64,000 bases of DNA from Capsicum annuum. Lineage: Eukaryota > Streptophyta > Magnoliopsida > Solanales > Solanaceae. This document shows positions 11,280 through 23,586 of the stretch, piece by piece. The notes beneath the pieces are model-generated. The model had not been told where the DNA came from. It was given only the letters and a program-made list of their open reading frames with translations, and did not search any database. The position numbers and the translations under genes were made by a program. The DNA lies in contig NC_061119.1 in the NCBI RefSeq assembly GCF_002878395.1, positions 49,344,673-49,408,672 of the forward strand, given 5' to 3'. The first letter of the stretch is position 1; every line of letters begins with the position of its first letter.

Positions 11280-11770
11280 CACATCATATCTTCTTAGAGA
11301 GTATAGTTTGGATGACATCAATAATCCCTTCAAAAACTTTCTAACATGCTTATCCTCTTTAGATACACTCATCAAAACACCTAGCCAAGCATGGAATCTA
11401 GTCTCATACTTATTAATAATCATGGTACCTACTTGTAATCATCAAATTGGTACCTTATATTCTCCCTCATGCAACCAGGAACATACTTTCCTAGAAAGAT
11501 CTAAAAAAACTGTATCCATGTCATAATAGGAGACCTAGTTAGACTGCAATCAAGAAAAAAATTCCACCACTACTTTGCTGGTCTTATGATTTGAAATTAA
11601 TGTAGTCTACACCATGTGTATAAACCATATCGAGGTTGTTAAACCTATCTTGATAAATCAATGAAAAATCATGAACATTCTTCTTAGGTGTACTAGTGAA
11701 TTGGGTAGGACCCATCTTAACAAATCTGTCGAATATCTTATGCTCCTCCAGTTTCATCACTACCTAGATA
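11280..11770 (-). pseudogene. Gypsy gag remnant, N-terminal side (element H)
   Basis: On the minus strand from 11760 the frame reads EHKIFDRFVKMGPTQFTS, then KKNVHDFSLIYQDRFNNLDM, then THGVDYINFK, the capsid region of Tekay-like gag. After two stops and a shift it continues as INKYETRFHAWLGVL and EDKHVRKFLKGLLMSSKLYSL, the conserved Y-x-x-x-F--L and RKFLKGL segments. The coding continues at 9795 beyond LTR D. The stops are consistent with long inactivity. The short stretch from 11771 to 11961 shows no primer site and nothing else recognisable. Confidence 0.75.
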
Positions 11771-11961
11771 TAATTGGTGGAGAAACAAGTATAATAGGCA
11801 AAGATAAAAAAATGGACCCACAACAGTAGGTAGTTGAGCTCCAGAGTCTAAAAATCCAAAATTGGTATATGCACTATAAATTCACCACTCATACATAAAA
11901 TAAAAAATAAATCATCCTAAAAATAATATATGAATAAATTGATTCAAGTCTCAAGTCATTC
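11771..11961. other. Unassigned gap between gag H and solo LTR
   Basis: AT-rich DNA that should hold the leader of element H. No tRNA-Met primer site is visible. Its last five bases, CATTC (11957-11961), are the left target-site duplication of the solo LTR. Confidence 0.5.
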
Positions 11962-14213
11962 TGTAATGACACTACCTATTATTTCCTTGATTTTTGCATG
12001 TTTCCAGTATATCCTTTCCACAATGTTTACCGATCATTTATGACTTGCCAGAACTATCAGTTTAGTTATTAGATAATTTGTTTGGATTCTAGGCTCAATT
12101 ATCTATTTTGAAGCTTTAACTGTTAAGAAATTGATCTTTTACCAAAACTCATGGTAAATGATCTTAAATGGAAATTCCAACATCGCCATCAGCTTTGAAT
12201 TTTGCTTTTAGGCTTAGGGGAACCTTTCAGGTCCCAAGGCTTCCAAATTTATTTTGGGATATTAGGTGGATTAAATGAAAAATAGAGCTATAGGTGTGGG
12301 ACATATATTTAATTGAAAAAAATTTGGATGAATTTTTTTATGGTTCCATTGTTCAGAATGTTGAATTTATATGTTAGCATAGTTTTTTTGCACGTGCGGT
12401 GTTCCAAATGAATCTCTACCCAGTCAAAGTCCATTGGGACTTAGGAAAATTATTAGTTTACTAGTATCTGGTGCAATACCATTTTAGTCTTCATGATCGC
12501 ACTGAGTATGCTGCATTTGTGAAGGGTCAAGTCCTTGACCTTCTCATTTACGAGTCCTCTCTCTCACGTTCATGGTGAATGGTCGACCTAACGTAGCCTA
12601 TCCTATTATTTGAATTTGTGAAAGCCTTATTGCATCCATGATGGATTTTATCAACTTTTATCATGTTGATTATTCTTCTCACATTCGCAATGAACCAATT
12701 TACCGTGCATTGTAATTGTGACCAGGGGTCCTCGCGATCGCGATGGGTAACCCCTGGGCATATATATTGTTGTCTTCCTTAAGTTTATATTATTTTCAAG
12801 CCTCTAATTTACAATTATTATCCTTAGGATATAAAGAAATCATGAGGAATTTCTTTGTAAGTTTTTGGCCTAAATCCTCTATTTAATTCCTTTTTCCCTA
12901 TCTCTCTATTATCTTTTGGGGATGATTTTATACCTGATTTATGCTCTAATTGTGCTCAACGTTTAAGTACACATCTCTTTTACTCTGAGGGACCTCTTGA
13001 TAGATTCATTTTGGAATTTATTTGTACCCCCCATAGGCTCGTTAATGACCAAAATTTTGACCTAAGCTATTATTTAGCAATATGGGTATCAGTTTACCCC
13101 TAATATCATATAGATTATAATACTGATGGTGTGGTGACATTTCAGGATCATGAAGAAAAGACAAGTGATTTATGGATGATTCAAGAATTATGGTTTGACG
13201 TTGAAGTCGACTTCAGTCTACTCTTCTCTATGAGATTGTGTATAGTATAGATTGCATACTAGGTAGGGATTATATGATGGGTTGATGGCTATTATACAAG
13301 GGTTTAGCATATTTAGGGAATTAGGGATAGAAAAGGACCCGAACCTTACCATACGACACTTGTTATAGCCTTAGAATACTATTGTCCTTGATTATAGACT
13401 TGGTTAACCATAGGTTGATTTTAATGATCCGTTAGTGCAAGACTTATCGCTTGACTTAATGATTTTTTGTTATTTCCCAAACTAGATCTTTTTAGTTATT
13501 TATGCCCTCGATTATTGTGGTTTCTTGATTTATGATGCTTTATGATATTTATTATGTATTATTGATCTTGAGGCCATGGTTATGATGTTAGTTGGCCACC
13601 AGGTTAGTACGTGATCCTTAGAAAGGACGTGGTTATAGTTATAAATACGTAGACACCTACGGTCGTATTGTTTGGAAACAGGTGATGGCAGGCATACTCT
13701 TAGACACATTCTTGTTCACTTAGTGGTACTAGTCCAACCACCTTTGATTTTACTACTATTTTCTAAAAGTGGATTTATTCCCATTTTTCACTTTTAGAAT
13801 GAATTTCTTCTATAACGAGAATCTTACCGCCTTATCTAATGAATTATGAGCTTTGAAACTAAGTGTGATATTTTGGAAACTAGATCAAGATTGATTCTGG
13901 TTCACTACTTTTATGCTCTTTTACCTCTACTATTTACTTCGATTGAGAGAGATTTTAACTCTTTCTATGCTATTATGATGATTTAGTCCCGAACTTGATT
14001 TTAAGCAATGGACTTACAAATTTATATTCCTTTAGTCATGGTTCGAGTGTGTGGACTTATTATTACTTATATATAATAAGTATATATATATGTATATATA
14101 TTTCTGATACTGAATGGAATAGATTGATTATGAGGGTTATTGGAAGTCATGGTTTGGGACTAGGAAGTGTATACGGATATCTCGAGTACCCTATGAACCT
14201 CTTTGTCCATGAG
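11962..14213 (+). mobile_element. Solo LTR 2, left part
   Basis: Begins TGTAATGACAC at 11962 and resumes at 27795 after the inserted 14214-27789 element. Together the parts make a 3.58-kb LTR ending GGGGCGTGACA at 29120. CATTC is present at 11957-11961 and again at 29121-29125, a perfect 5-bp target-site duplication. That makes it a solo LTR left by recombination between two LTRs. The LTR at 3480-6217 is homologous. It holds degenerate word variants at 12485-12750 (for example TCGCGATCGCGATG) and a TATA-like CATATATATT at 12759. Confidence 0.85.
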
Positions 14214-15846
14214 TGTTGCACCCAAGCACACATGCAAGTGTATGTGGACCCACCAAGTAATACAGTGGCCTTATAAAAAGCCGAATATTGATCTAACAAT
14301 GACTTGTATTAATAATTATCTAATTCAAGCTCAACTATTAAGGTTAACTATTGTGATTTCGTTGGTGCGAAAGTAACCAAGAGAGTTGGAATTTGAAAAT
14401 AAAATAAACTTAACAATACGGTAAATTAAAGATATTCGAAAATCAATGGGGCAAAATCTAGGGTTAAGGCTCTGCGAACAATCATACTATACTATTGAAT
14501 TTCATTGGTTATGTTACTTATCTTGGTTGTTGATTCATGGGGTTGATATTATGATTATGGTCTTTAGAGTCTCTAATCACCTATCTAACTTAGACCCATA
14601 ACTACTTCATTGAGCGGAGATGTGAGGAATAAGTTAAATGCATTCATATTTCATTCCGTAAGTGAACCAAATAGGGCACATAAGTATATTTCTATCCTAC
14701 ATGCAAATTATAACTTCATTTTTTAGAATATTACAATCCTATTCTATTTACCCCACGTTCTATCCTCTTGTTCCTCCTTTCGGGCTCACAAGATGACAAT
14801 GGATTTATTTTAAGGGTTGTGAATCCTTAAAATATTAACAAAAAGGATAAAAAAATAACCAAATATGATAAATAATCAAAACCAAATCGATTCATAACAA
14901 GAACAATCATGTTCTTGGCCTTAACCTCGGAAAAAAGTGTTAGCCACTCATGGACATAACCATAATCGCAATGATTTAATACATGATAAAATCTATAAAC
15001 AAGCCAAAATTAATGGAATTTAAACCCTAATTGAGGTTTTTTCAAGCCTCGCTAAAAATTTCAAGGTCTTCCAAGGTGTGTAGCACAATGTTTAAGGGTC
15101 CTATTTATAAGAGAACACAAGCTGGCGATTTTTGACATAGCGGAGTTCCACACCCATATCGCGGTGACTAGGGTACGTTTCATGCCCTTATCATGGTGAT
15201 ATACTGTAATTAGCTTAATAGGATTCCCCCAAGGCCATTTCATAATCCTAACGTGGTGCCTATGCTCCGTGGAATGCCAATGACTCCAAAACGTCCATTT
15301 TTGGTCAAATCTTGTCTCTTTTGTCCATCCATTCCAACCTTTGTGGTGATATTTTTAATTGACTTAAATCTTGTTTATTTTCCATATATCATCATGGTCA
15401 AATCACAAATCATTCTATAGTATAAAACACCATGGATTAGAGCTCAAAACAATACACATTCTAAGACGATGAACTAGTAACTTAAGCTAAGAGTACTAGC
15501 TTTTGTCTTTTGATCTTAAGCTTAGTGATTTGTCTCTTGGATTGTTTAAATTAAATCTTAAACACTATAAAAAATTCATTCCACACATAATGACAAATTC
15601 ATACGCTTAGTAACTCATTACATACACTAGAATCCATCGAGATCAACTAGATCAACAAATAGATCAAACTAGTAACACTAGTTTTCTCGTCTAAACTCTA
15701 AGTGACCAAATTGATTCTAAACTTATTTAAAACACTCCTTAAACATTGTAATAAATTATCTTAATATTTAAATGCTCAATTATACAAATATTTACTCATT
15801 AATCACATAAGAAGTCCTTAAAAAAAGGCTAAACAAGTAAAGATAA
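14214..15846 (-). mobile_element. 3' LTR of the tRNA-Asp-type element (interrupted)
   Basis: Starts TGTTGCACCCAAG on the plus strand. It breaks at 15846 and finishes at 23554-23586 (ending CAGATCA) beyond the nested element. Complete length is 1666 bp against 1664 bp for the other LTR. A TATA-like box on the minus strand (15101-15111) has TATCGCGGTG-type words immediately upstream (15124-15290). Confidence 0.85.
15101..15111 (-). promoter_or_regulatory. TATA-like box conserved between LTR copies
   Basis: Minus strand reads CTTATAAATAG. The other LTR has CTTATAAATAT at 27012-27022 in the same context (followed by GACCC in the first copy). It is the best supported U3 promoter core in the window. 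Confidence 0.6.
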
Positions 15847-17974
15847 TGTAACATCCCGGGAGTATACCCTGGACGCCACACAGTGTATACGGTCAAAAGT
15901 GACCACAAGCTAACCCATGAGCTGGTGTCTTCTGTGAGCACTAAATAAAACTGATAACAATGACATGTGCAAAAATTATCTAAAAAATGACATAAGGTTT
16001 TAAGTTTTGAAAACAATACAACAGAATCCATAAAACTGAAACATATACAGAAATATTGAAGTCCGACTAAAAGGACTGGCAAACTAACTGACTTTCTGAA
16101 GCGAATGAAAGCATCTAAACTGAATGAGGAGTTGATGGTATGGGCCCTAACTAACTCTGACTGACTAACTGTAAGAAACATAATAGGTCCTCAAAACATG
16201 AGGACTCATCACTGCTGCTGCTGCTGCTGCTGCTGATAAGATGAATTATCTAAGTGCAACCAGGTAACTGTGCGTATGAACCTATGATATTAAACATCTT
16301 AGCATAAAAAATGAGTATGCGATCAGTACTTTGAATGTACTGTTATATGAGATAAGGTTAGGCTAAAATGCATAAGTTCATGTGCATGAGATATTAACTA
16401 ACTGAATGACATGAGGTAACTGAATATGAGTACATGAGAAACTGAAATATTGAGAATGCAAGACCAAACTTATAATATATCTAAAATAATCTGTAAAACT
16501 AGAATACCAAAATCTGGTAACTAAATATTGATAAACTGTATGCTATGGTCAAATAAATTAAACTGAATTCTGTACTGAGTATTGAAACTGAAACTGTAGG
16601 AGGTATTATCTAACCGACATGCACCAAATATGAGCTGATAGGGGTCCATATTGTGACCCCAGTTGGAAGGGTGCTAGTACCATGCCATAGGTACTAACAA
16701 TGGTTGTGTCAACCCTCAACTAGAAGGAAGACATCTTGTCATTCCTAAAGTAATAGGAAGACTCATGAGATGTGTGTCAACCCTAAACTAAAAGGAAGAC
16801 ATCTCAAACCTATACTGGCTACGTAGTTCTGTAACTCAGGGATTGCTACAAGGGTCAAACCCTATACTAAAAAAAATGCCTCCATCCTTAGGTTCGGTCG
16901 GTGTTGAATCCTACTTCCAACTAGACTGACACTGATTACGGTACTGATCTAGGTTTAACTGAAGAAGGAACTGATTCGGAATACTAAACTGATCTAAGTT
17001 TGACTGACATGGTAACTGACTGAACTGATAATGCTCATACGTGTCTGAAATAATTCTGTAAATACTGAGACTAAGTAAACTGCTAAATTTTGGGTATTCA
17101 TAACCCCAGGACTCGATTGGAATAATAGTAGGACCATATGAAAAGTCATAAGTTAAAACATGGGAATAGTTAAAACATGTGATACTAACATAATTGCAAA
17201 ACTATAATCATGGTTTAAGGATGTAACATGTGAAAATCACCTTTCTAATGTGTCACGGGCAAATTCCAATGAAATCACATGGTAAACATAATTTAAAATT
17301 AAAGTTCATAATAGCTTCATGTAGATAATTCATAACACATGTAAAAATCATAACTTTAATCTTGAAAATGGATTCTTGGGCTCCATGAGTGAAAAGGACC
17401 CATGAATGAACATCACACATACCTTAATTGATGAATGTGTGAAAGTTCTTGATGATTTTCTTTGAAATTAAGCTGGAATCCCTTAATTCTTTTGAAGATG
17501 ATAAGGGTTTGTTTTTACGAGACGATGCCTTATTTTGAGAGGATTTTGTGAACTAGGATAGCAAATTATGATTTTGGGACCCTAAATCCCATGTTATGGA
17601 CCAAATGGGTGAAGGGAAAAGACCCAATTTCCCTTGGAAAAATGGAAATAGAAGCTGAAAAAATATGGGGCGGGCGATGAGTCGAGTGCCGTGGGCTTAT
17701 CCCGGTGTTGCTACTATCTTGGACTTCCAAAACATGCCCTTAAGCTCGTTTAAAAATTCCAAAACTCACCCGAGATGTACCTTTGACATCCCCAATCATG
17801 AAACAAAATTAAAATCTACATTCTAAGGTCGGGAAGGTAAAAAATAAAATCATTGAATTTTAGGGGCTTTGGAAATGACTAAAGTCTTAAAACTTAGTGA
17901 AATTTTCTAACTCTTGGATTCCTTTTACATACAATAGTAAGTTGGATTGAGCTAAGATCTTATAGGGTCTTACA
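15847..17974 (-). mobile_element. 3' LTR of the nested tRNA-Met element
   Basis: 2128 bp. It is followed on the plus strand by ATATCTCACCCTTGGGACC and TTCGTCCTCGAATGAG, the inverted form of the Tekay ATTCGAGGACGAA-GGTCCCAAGGG purine-tract region. It has an eight-unit CTG tract at 16212. It has lost about 90 bp of the GC-rich word block that the 5' LTR keeps at 23165-23285. The 129-codon open frame here is fortuitous. Confidence 0.85.
16212..16235. repeat. (CTG)8 microsatellite in LTR
   Basis: Eight perfect CTG units. The sister LTR has only CTACTGCTGCTG at 21884-21895, so the tract expanded in this copy or shrank in the other after insertion. Confidence 0.9.
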
Positions 17975-20339
17975 ATATCTCACCCTTGGGACCATTCGTC
18001 CTCGAATGAGACTGATTAGCTGAGAATATTGGGAGAACTGAGATCATAAACCGAACATACATGACTAGAAATATGATTACATGACTGAGTCTGAAACATG
18101 ATACATGGCTGAACTGATTTCGTGAATACATGAAATGAGATAAGAATGGTTATACGGTTGAGATAGAAATGAGAGAGTCAACTTATAAGTACCCATTACT
18201 TCAAGTTAGATCCTGTCTTGTGGAGAAAGGTTGAGAGGTTTAGTATATGTAAACTCGGGGTATTACAACATCTCCCTATTAGGATAGTTCTTCCCCCGAA
18301 CAATACTGACTTGGCTAAAATACTAAGGAAAGACTGAGATGATACATGGAGCACTTACGAACTGAATCATGACTGAATATTTGGAATCTAAAACATGTTG
18401 CATGGACTAAATTGGATTCACAATTTACATGGATGCAAATAAACTATCTCTTGGAATGGCCATATTCATGACATATCAGATAGTAAAACTACATCGACAG
18501 ATAGAAAAATCATAGGAACTTTTCTGTCTGACTACTAACTGAACAACTCGCTAAATGGATTAAATTATACTGAAAGATTATCCTCAACTAAATATTCCAC
18601 TTCAAAACTTCACTTCACTTGAGGGTACTGAAAATATTCACATAGACACTGATAACTCTACCTACTAAAGTCTGAGCTAAACTAAATTCTCTCACTATGT
18701 TCAAGACTACTCGAAGCTACAAAGTGCACACATAAAACTGTAATACTAGCCTAAATCATGAATTCGACACACCCTGCATTTTCACAACTCCTCATCTCAT
18801 GAATAATTCTTATTAGCACTTCAGCAACTACATGCAAGCTTTTACTAGACATTCACTAACACACAATGCATTCATCCACATATATGCAAACATGACATTC
18901 AAGCCTATCTTTATAAACACATATACCCTTCTAAACAAACATCCATAAAAAGATCTTTCTCATATCCTCCAAACCTCTATTATTGACAACTTCTCTGCAC
19001 TGCCCCAAGAAAACACACACAAAATTTCAATTAACCATGACATGCATAAAAAACTTAGCCTTAATCATTCTTCACACTTACAATCTTAGCTAAAACAAGC
19101 ATACAACAATCTTTCGTCAATAAGAAATGTTTACTCTCTCCCATCCAAGCAACTGTTCATCATTGCTAGCTTAACATAGGGAAAAGTCACTGAAAGGTTA
19201 GAACATGAGGACCTGAAACATGACAGGATACTATGCATAACTCGGTACTTTACTGAGGCCTAAGGAATAGAGTATCAATATTTTGGATTCATCACATAGA
19301 TTAAAATAGAGGATATACATGACATTGTCTGAAGTTTGCCGATTATTAAGAGTGTAGCATGAGTACTGGAACTGAACATACTGTAAAGAATGAGTACATG
19401 AGTCATGAGCTGCATAACCTAAGTTTGGAGTTCCTAAATTCATGGAATATGATTTGTACTGCTAAATGGATTTGGAACTCCTTATACTAGGAACTGGGAG
19501 AGTATATGATTTTTGATAAGATGCACAAATATGAGCTATGATCATAAAGCTGATATATAAGACATGAGTAGATATTGTGATAACTAAAGTACAAAACTTT
19601 GTACTAAGATCAGAATAGGCTGGGCATCTCCCTCCCTAGTTTTGTTCTACAACACCCTGACATTACTGCTAGAACCCAAGAGTCTGACTTAGTTACTGGT
19701 ACCATCATTCTAAGTCTGCGAGTATAAGCTCTAAACTGAACTTTCACCACTTCACACTAGAGTTTGAGGTATAATAAGGCACATAAATACTATACTTACC
19801 CTAAAAGACTACACCTGATAATGTAAGGCCCACTGCTAGTACTTTCTTCTGTTACATAATTCTTGGCTTTCTATAGCCTCTATAATCATCCTAAAATAAC
19901 TGAAACACTAACTAACTTAGAATTTCCAAGAGTATCACCATACCATGAGTTCACACCATCTACTGCTTCAACTCTACTTTTTACTAGCTCAATTTTCAAA
20001 AATTCAAGCTTAGCTTCTAACACTAAACATGGATATTCTCAAACTCTTAATGAACCATACTAACTTACTTTGTAGCCTACTAATATCACATCTTTATACT
20101 TATATTTCGAATCAACAACTTAAATTTTTGTAAGCACTATTTCAAACCTACTAATTCTCCTTCATTCAACTAGCCCCATGGATATAAAATTTACTAAATC
20201 CAAATAATATTATCCCCACTTTACTGCTACTAAACTTCTTTGTTCATGCTTCTAACTCTAGGTCATATGCTACCATAGGATTGTGAGAAGGGATCTGAAA
20301 ACACATCTGACCCCTAAGCATTGAGCTACTACCCCTCTA
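17975..20339 (-). other. Purine tract and long non-coding 3' interior module
   Basis: Next to the LTR is the polypurine region. From about 18030 to 20340 no conserved protein is readable in any frame. The minus-strand sequence of 19480-18560 matches, segment by segment, the plus strand of 51600-52440. Examples are TTTCTTATT-GA-AAA-ATT-TTGTATGC TTGTTTTA, then GAATGTCATGTTTG-ATATA, then GAATGCATTGT. Two different elements therefore share this non-coding module, placed where pol would be expected. Its role is unknown; a packaging or cis-replication function is one possibility. Confidence 0.7.
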
Positions 20340-20639
20340 TTTGATAACTGGTTCATTGGGAAACTGAAACTGAATGGCTCTAATTCTATAATAAACTGGA
20401 TTGATTATCTGGGGTATGATAATCGAGTAATCTCTGCATACCTGTTAGGCTATAATAGAGACACTTATTGGGGTAGACACTGAGAAGGTTTCTACTAAGG
20501 TTTTGGGACTGACTCCAAAATTGACAACTATATAAGGGGTTACAAAAGTGAAAGAAGCCCTGGGATCTAACAAAGCATAAACATACAAATGAAAGACTTG
20601 TAACGTACCCATAACCACACCAGGAGAACTTTCCTGATC
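20340..20639 (-). pseudogene. Retropepsin-like protease remnant
   Basis: Minus-strand reading gives SPGVVMGTLQVFHLYVYAL, then LLDPRASFTFVTP, which is the D-[ST/P]-G-A active-site region with the Gly replaced by Arg, then NFGVSPKTLVETFSVSTP. This is the gypsy aspartic protease that would release gag and pol products in the virus-like particle. One stop interrupts it after VSIIA. It directly follows the gag zinc knuckle, and after it the coding ends with no RT. The changed active site and the stop make it inactive. Confidence 0.75.
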
Positions 20640-21285
20640 GTGTTGGGACTGGAGTGCATAAAGTCTATTTTGGCGTTGACCACTAATGGCACTAGAAGTG
20701 GTGCTCTACTAAATTATACGACTAGATAAAACTAAAAGATAGCTGGATTGACCATGCTGACCACTCATTGGGCAATATCTAACTTAGTGGCCTGGCGTGC
20801 CAAACCCAACACACATATCACTTTCGGCTCTACACACACCCTTATGATTACTACCACATTCTCTACAAAGTAGATTAACACTCTTACCATTACCCTGTGA
20901 CTTAGAGCCTGGTGCTCTATCTCGACTGATATTCCTAAACTTAGGCACTGGCACACTGGCCGAAGACAGAGCTAAGTCTGAGAATTTCTGATGAAATTAG
21001 GAATGGTCGTCACCCTCTGACCTTGGTATAAAACTACCCATTCTAGCACTCTTACTCTCTCCCTTTCTCCCTACGCTTCTTTTCTTCAATATGCTGAGCA
21101 TAACCCATAAGTCTAGGTAGGACAATAGCTTACTGATTGTTCTGTGCAATTACTGAATAATCTAAGGTAGTGAAAGCAACTCTAAATTCGGTGTGAGAGA
21201 CATGCTCATTCAAAGGATCTTCCTAAATAGGCGGAGGTACAGGTTAATTCCCATTCCTCCTTCTATTGTTCTTTTTTGTAGGCAT
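20640..21285 (-). pseudogene. Gag remnant with CCHC zinc-knuckle relic
   Basis: A start codon at 21285-21283 opens MPTKKNNRRRNGN, the basic N-terminus usual for Tekay-like gag. Gag would form the particle and bind element RNA. Near 20880-20776 the frame reads ECGSNHKGVCRAESDMCVG and then GTPGH*VRYCPM, a zinc knuckle in which one Cys is now Phe and a stop replaces the residue after His. The middle of gag (capsid) is largely missing, so the coding part is much shorter than a full gag of 300-400 codons. The primer site lies about 200 bp upstream. Function is excluded. Confidence 0.75.
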
Positions 21286-21484
21286 TTTTTGTACACGAAC
21301 GGAAGAAAAAATTAGAAAAAGATTTTAAATAGAGCATCATGCTCTTTGGCATGACAGGAATACTTAAAAAGGTAAACTTTTCCTAAAATGTCTTGTAGCC
21401 TCTTGTCCATTAGTGTGGCACACTTTACACTCATGCACAAGACTATCCAATGCGGTTTTTAGAATCCCTAGGACACTTTAAAAT

Positions 21485-21505
21485 CTTAGGCTTAGATACC
21501 AATTT
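21485..21505 (-). other. tRNA-Met-type primer binding site (degenerate)
   Basis: The minus strand reads AAATTGGTATCTAAGCCTAA directly after the 5' LTR. The family form is TGGTATCAGAGCC, complementary to initiator tRNA-Met. Two bases differ. Confidence 0.8.
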
Positions 21506-23548
21506 AGTAACACCTCGAGAGTACACCCTGGATACCATACGGTGCTTACGGTCATAAGTGACCACAAGCTAACCCATGAGTTGCTTGCTGCTGTAAGCAC
21601 TAAATAAAACTGATAACAATGACATGTGTGGAAATTAATTGAAAAATGCCATAAGGTTTTAAGTCTTGAAAAAAATACAACTAAATCCATAAAACTAAAA
21701 TATATACAAAAATACTAAAATCTAACTGATAGGATTGACAAACTAACTATCTAAAGTGTCTGAAAGCCTCTAAGCTGACTAAGGAGTTGATAGGACAAGC
21801 CCTCAACTAACTCTGACTGACTAACTGAAAGGAAATACTGAAAGAAACATAATAGGTCCTTGAAACATGAGGACTCACAATTGCTACTGCTGCTGATAAG
21901 ATGAACTATCTAAGCACGACCAGGGAACTGTGCATCTGAACCTATGATATTAAACATCATAGCGCAATAAATGAGTATGTGGTCAGTAATTTGAATGTAC
22001 TGGTATATGAGATGAGGTTAGGCTTAAATGCTTGGCTTCATGTGCATGAGATAGTAACTAACTGAATGATATGAGGTAACTAAAATGATTACATGAGAAA
22101 CTAAAATACTGAGAATGCGAGACCAAACATATAATATATCTGAAGTAATATGTAAAACTAAAATACAAAAATCTGGTAACTGAATACTGATAGACTATAT
22201 GCTATGGTCAAACAAACTGAATGGAATTCTGTACTGAGTACTGAAACTGAAATTGTGAGAGGTATAATCTAATCGATATGCCCTAAATCTGAGCTGATAG
22301 GGGTCCAACCTATGACCCAGTTGGAAGGGTACTAGTACCATACCACGGGTACTAATAATGGCTGTGTCAACCCTAAAATAGTAGGAAGACATCTTGTCAA
22401 CCCAAAATGTCAACGCTAAACTAGAAAGAAGACATCTCAAACCTACGCTGGCTATGTAGTTCTGTAACTCAGGGATTTTTCTAAGGGTAAAACCCTATAC
22501 TAATAGGAATTCCTCTATCGATGCACTCGCTCAGTGCTGAATGCTACTCCTAATTGAACTGACACTGATTACGACACTGAACTAGGTTTAACTGAAGAAG
22601 GAATTGACTCAGATTACTGAACTGATCTAAGTTTGACTGACATGATAAGTTAAAGTATGGGAATAGTTAAAACATGTTGTACTAATATAATTTCAAAACT
22701 AAAATCTTAGTTTAAGTATGTATCATGCGTAAATCACCATTCAAATGTGTCAAGGGCAAATTTTAATGAAATCACATGGTAAACATAATTTGAATCAAAA
22801 TTCATAATAACTTCATGTAGATAATTTGTAACACATGTAAAAATTATAAATTTAAACTTGAAAATGAATTCTTGGGCTCCATAGGTGAAAAGGACCCATG
22901 AATGAACATCACACATACCTTAATTGATGAATTTGTGAAAGTTCTTGATGATTTACTTAGAAATTAAACTTGAATCCCTTGGTTTTTTTTGAAGAGTCTA
23001 GGGTTTGTTTTTAAGAAAGGATGCCTTCTTTTGAGAGGATTTTGTGATATAGGATAGTAAATTATGCTTTTGGGACCCTTAATCCCTCGTTATGGACCAA
23101 ATGGGTGAAGGTAAAAGACCCAATTGCCCTTGCAAAAATGAAAACAGAAGCTGGAAAAATAAGGGGCGGGCAATGAGCTGAGCGCCGCAGGCTCTGGACC
23201 AGCGGTCTAATCCCTGCACCATAGACTCTGCCACAGGCATCCCTAGCAGTGCACTGGAGGGTGCGCTGTGCGCTTATCCCGATGCTTCTATTGTTTTGGA
23301 CCTCTAAACATCCCCCTCCACTCGTCTAAAAATTTTGAAACTTACCCGAGATGTACCTCTGACGTCCCCTATCATGTATCAACTTTAAAATAACAATCTT
23401 AGGCTGAAAAGGTCAAAAATAAAATCATCAAAGTTTAGGGGCTTTGGAAATGACTGTGTCTTAATACTTAGTGAAATTTTATAACTTTTGGACCTCTTTT
23501 ACATATAATAGTAAGCTGGATTGAGCTAAGATCTTACGGGGTCTTACA
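21506..23548 (-). mobile_element. 5' LTR of the nested tRNA-Met element
   Basis: 2043 bp, a direct repeat of 15847-17974 in the same order throughout, including the ACTGATAACAATGACATGTG segment and the AGGACCCATGAATGAACATC segment. It retains a GC-rich block (23165-23285) with repeated GCGCCGC/GTGCGCTG-like words. Confidence 0.85.
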
Positions 23549-23586
23549 TATAATGACATTGAGTTGTATAAATCCACCTCAGATCA

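Larger units (their letters stand above)
15847..23548 (-). mobile_element. Nested tRNA-Met-primed gypsy element with gag-protease only
   Basis: Direct LTRs at 15847-17974 and 21506-23548 enclose a 3.5-kb interior. The plus-strand ends are TGTAACATCCC and GGGGTCTTACA. The flanks are GATAA (15842-15846) and TATAA (23549-23553), a 5-bp duplication with one change. Joining the flanks restores the LTR sequence seen uninterrupted at 27765-27789, which proves insertion into the outer LTR. A tRNA-Met-type primer site, gag with CCHC remnant, protease, a long non-coding segment and a Tekay-type purine tract follow in that order on the minus strand. RT, RNase H and integrase are absent. Confidence 0.9.

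Noticed and set aside
15792..16181. 129-codon minus-strand open frame, the longest in the window
   Set aside because: It lies inside an LTR, spans the LTR boundary and nested-insertion junction, is broken in the sister LTR copy, and shows no protein-like motif.
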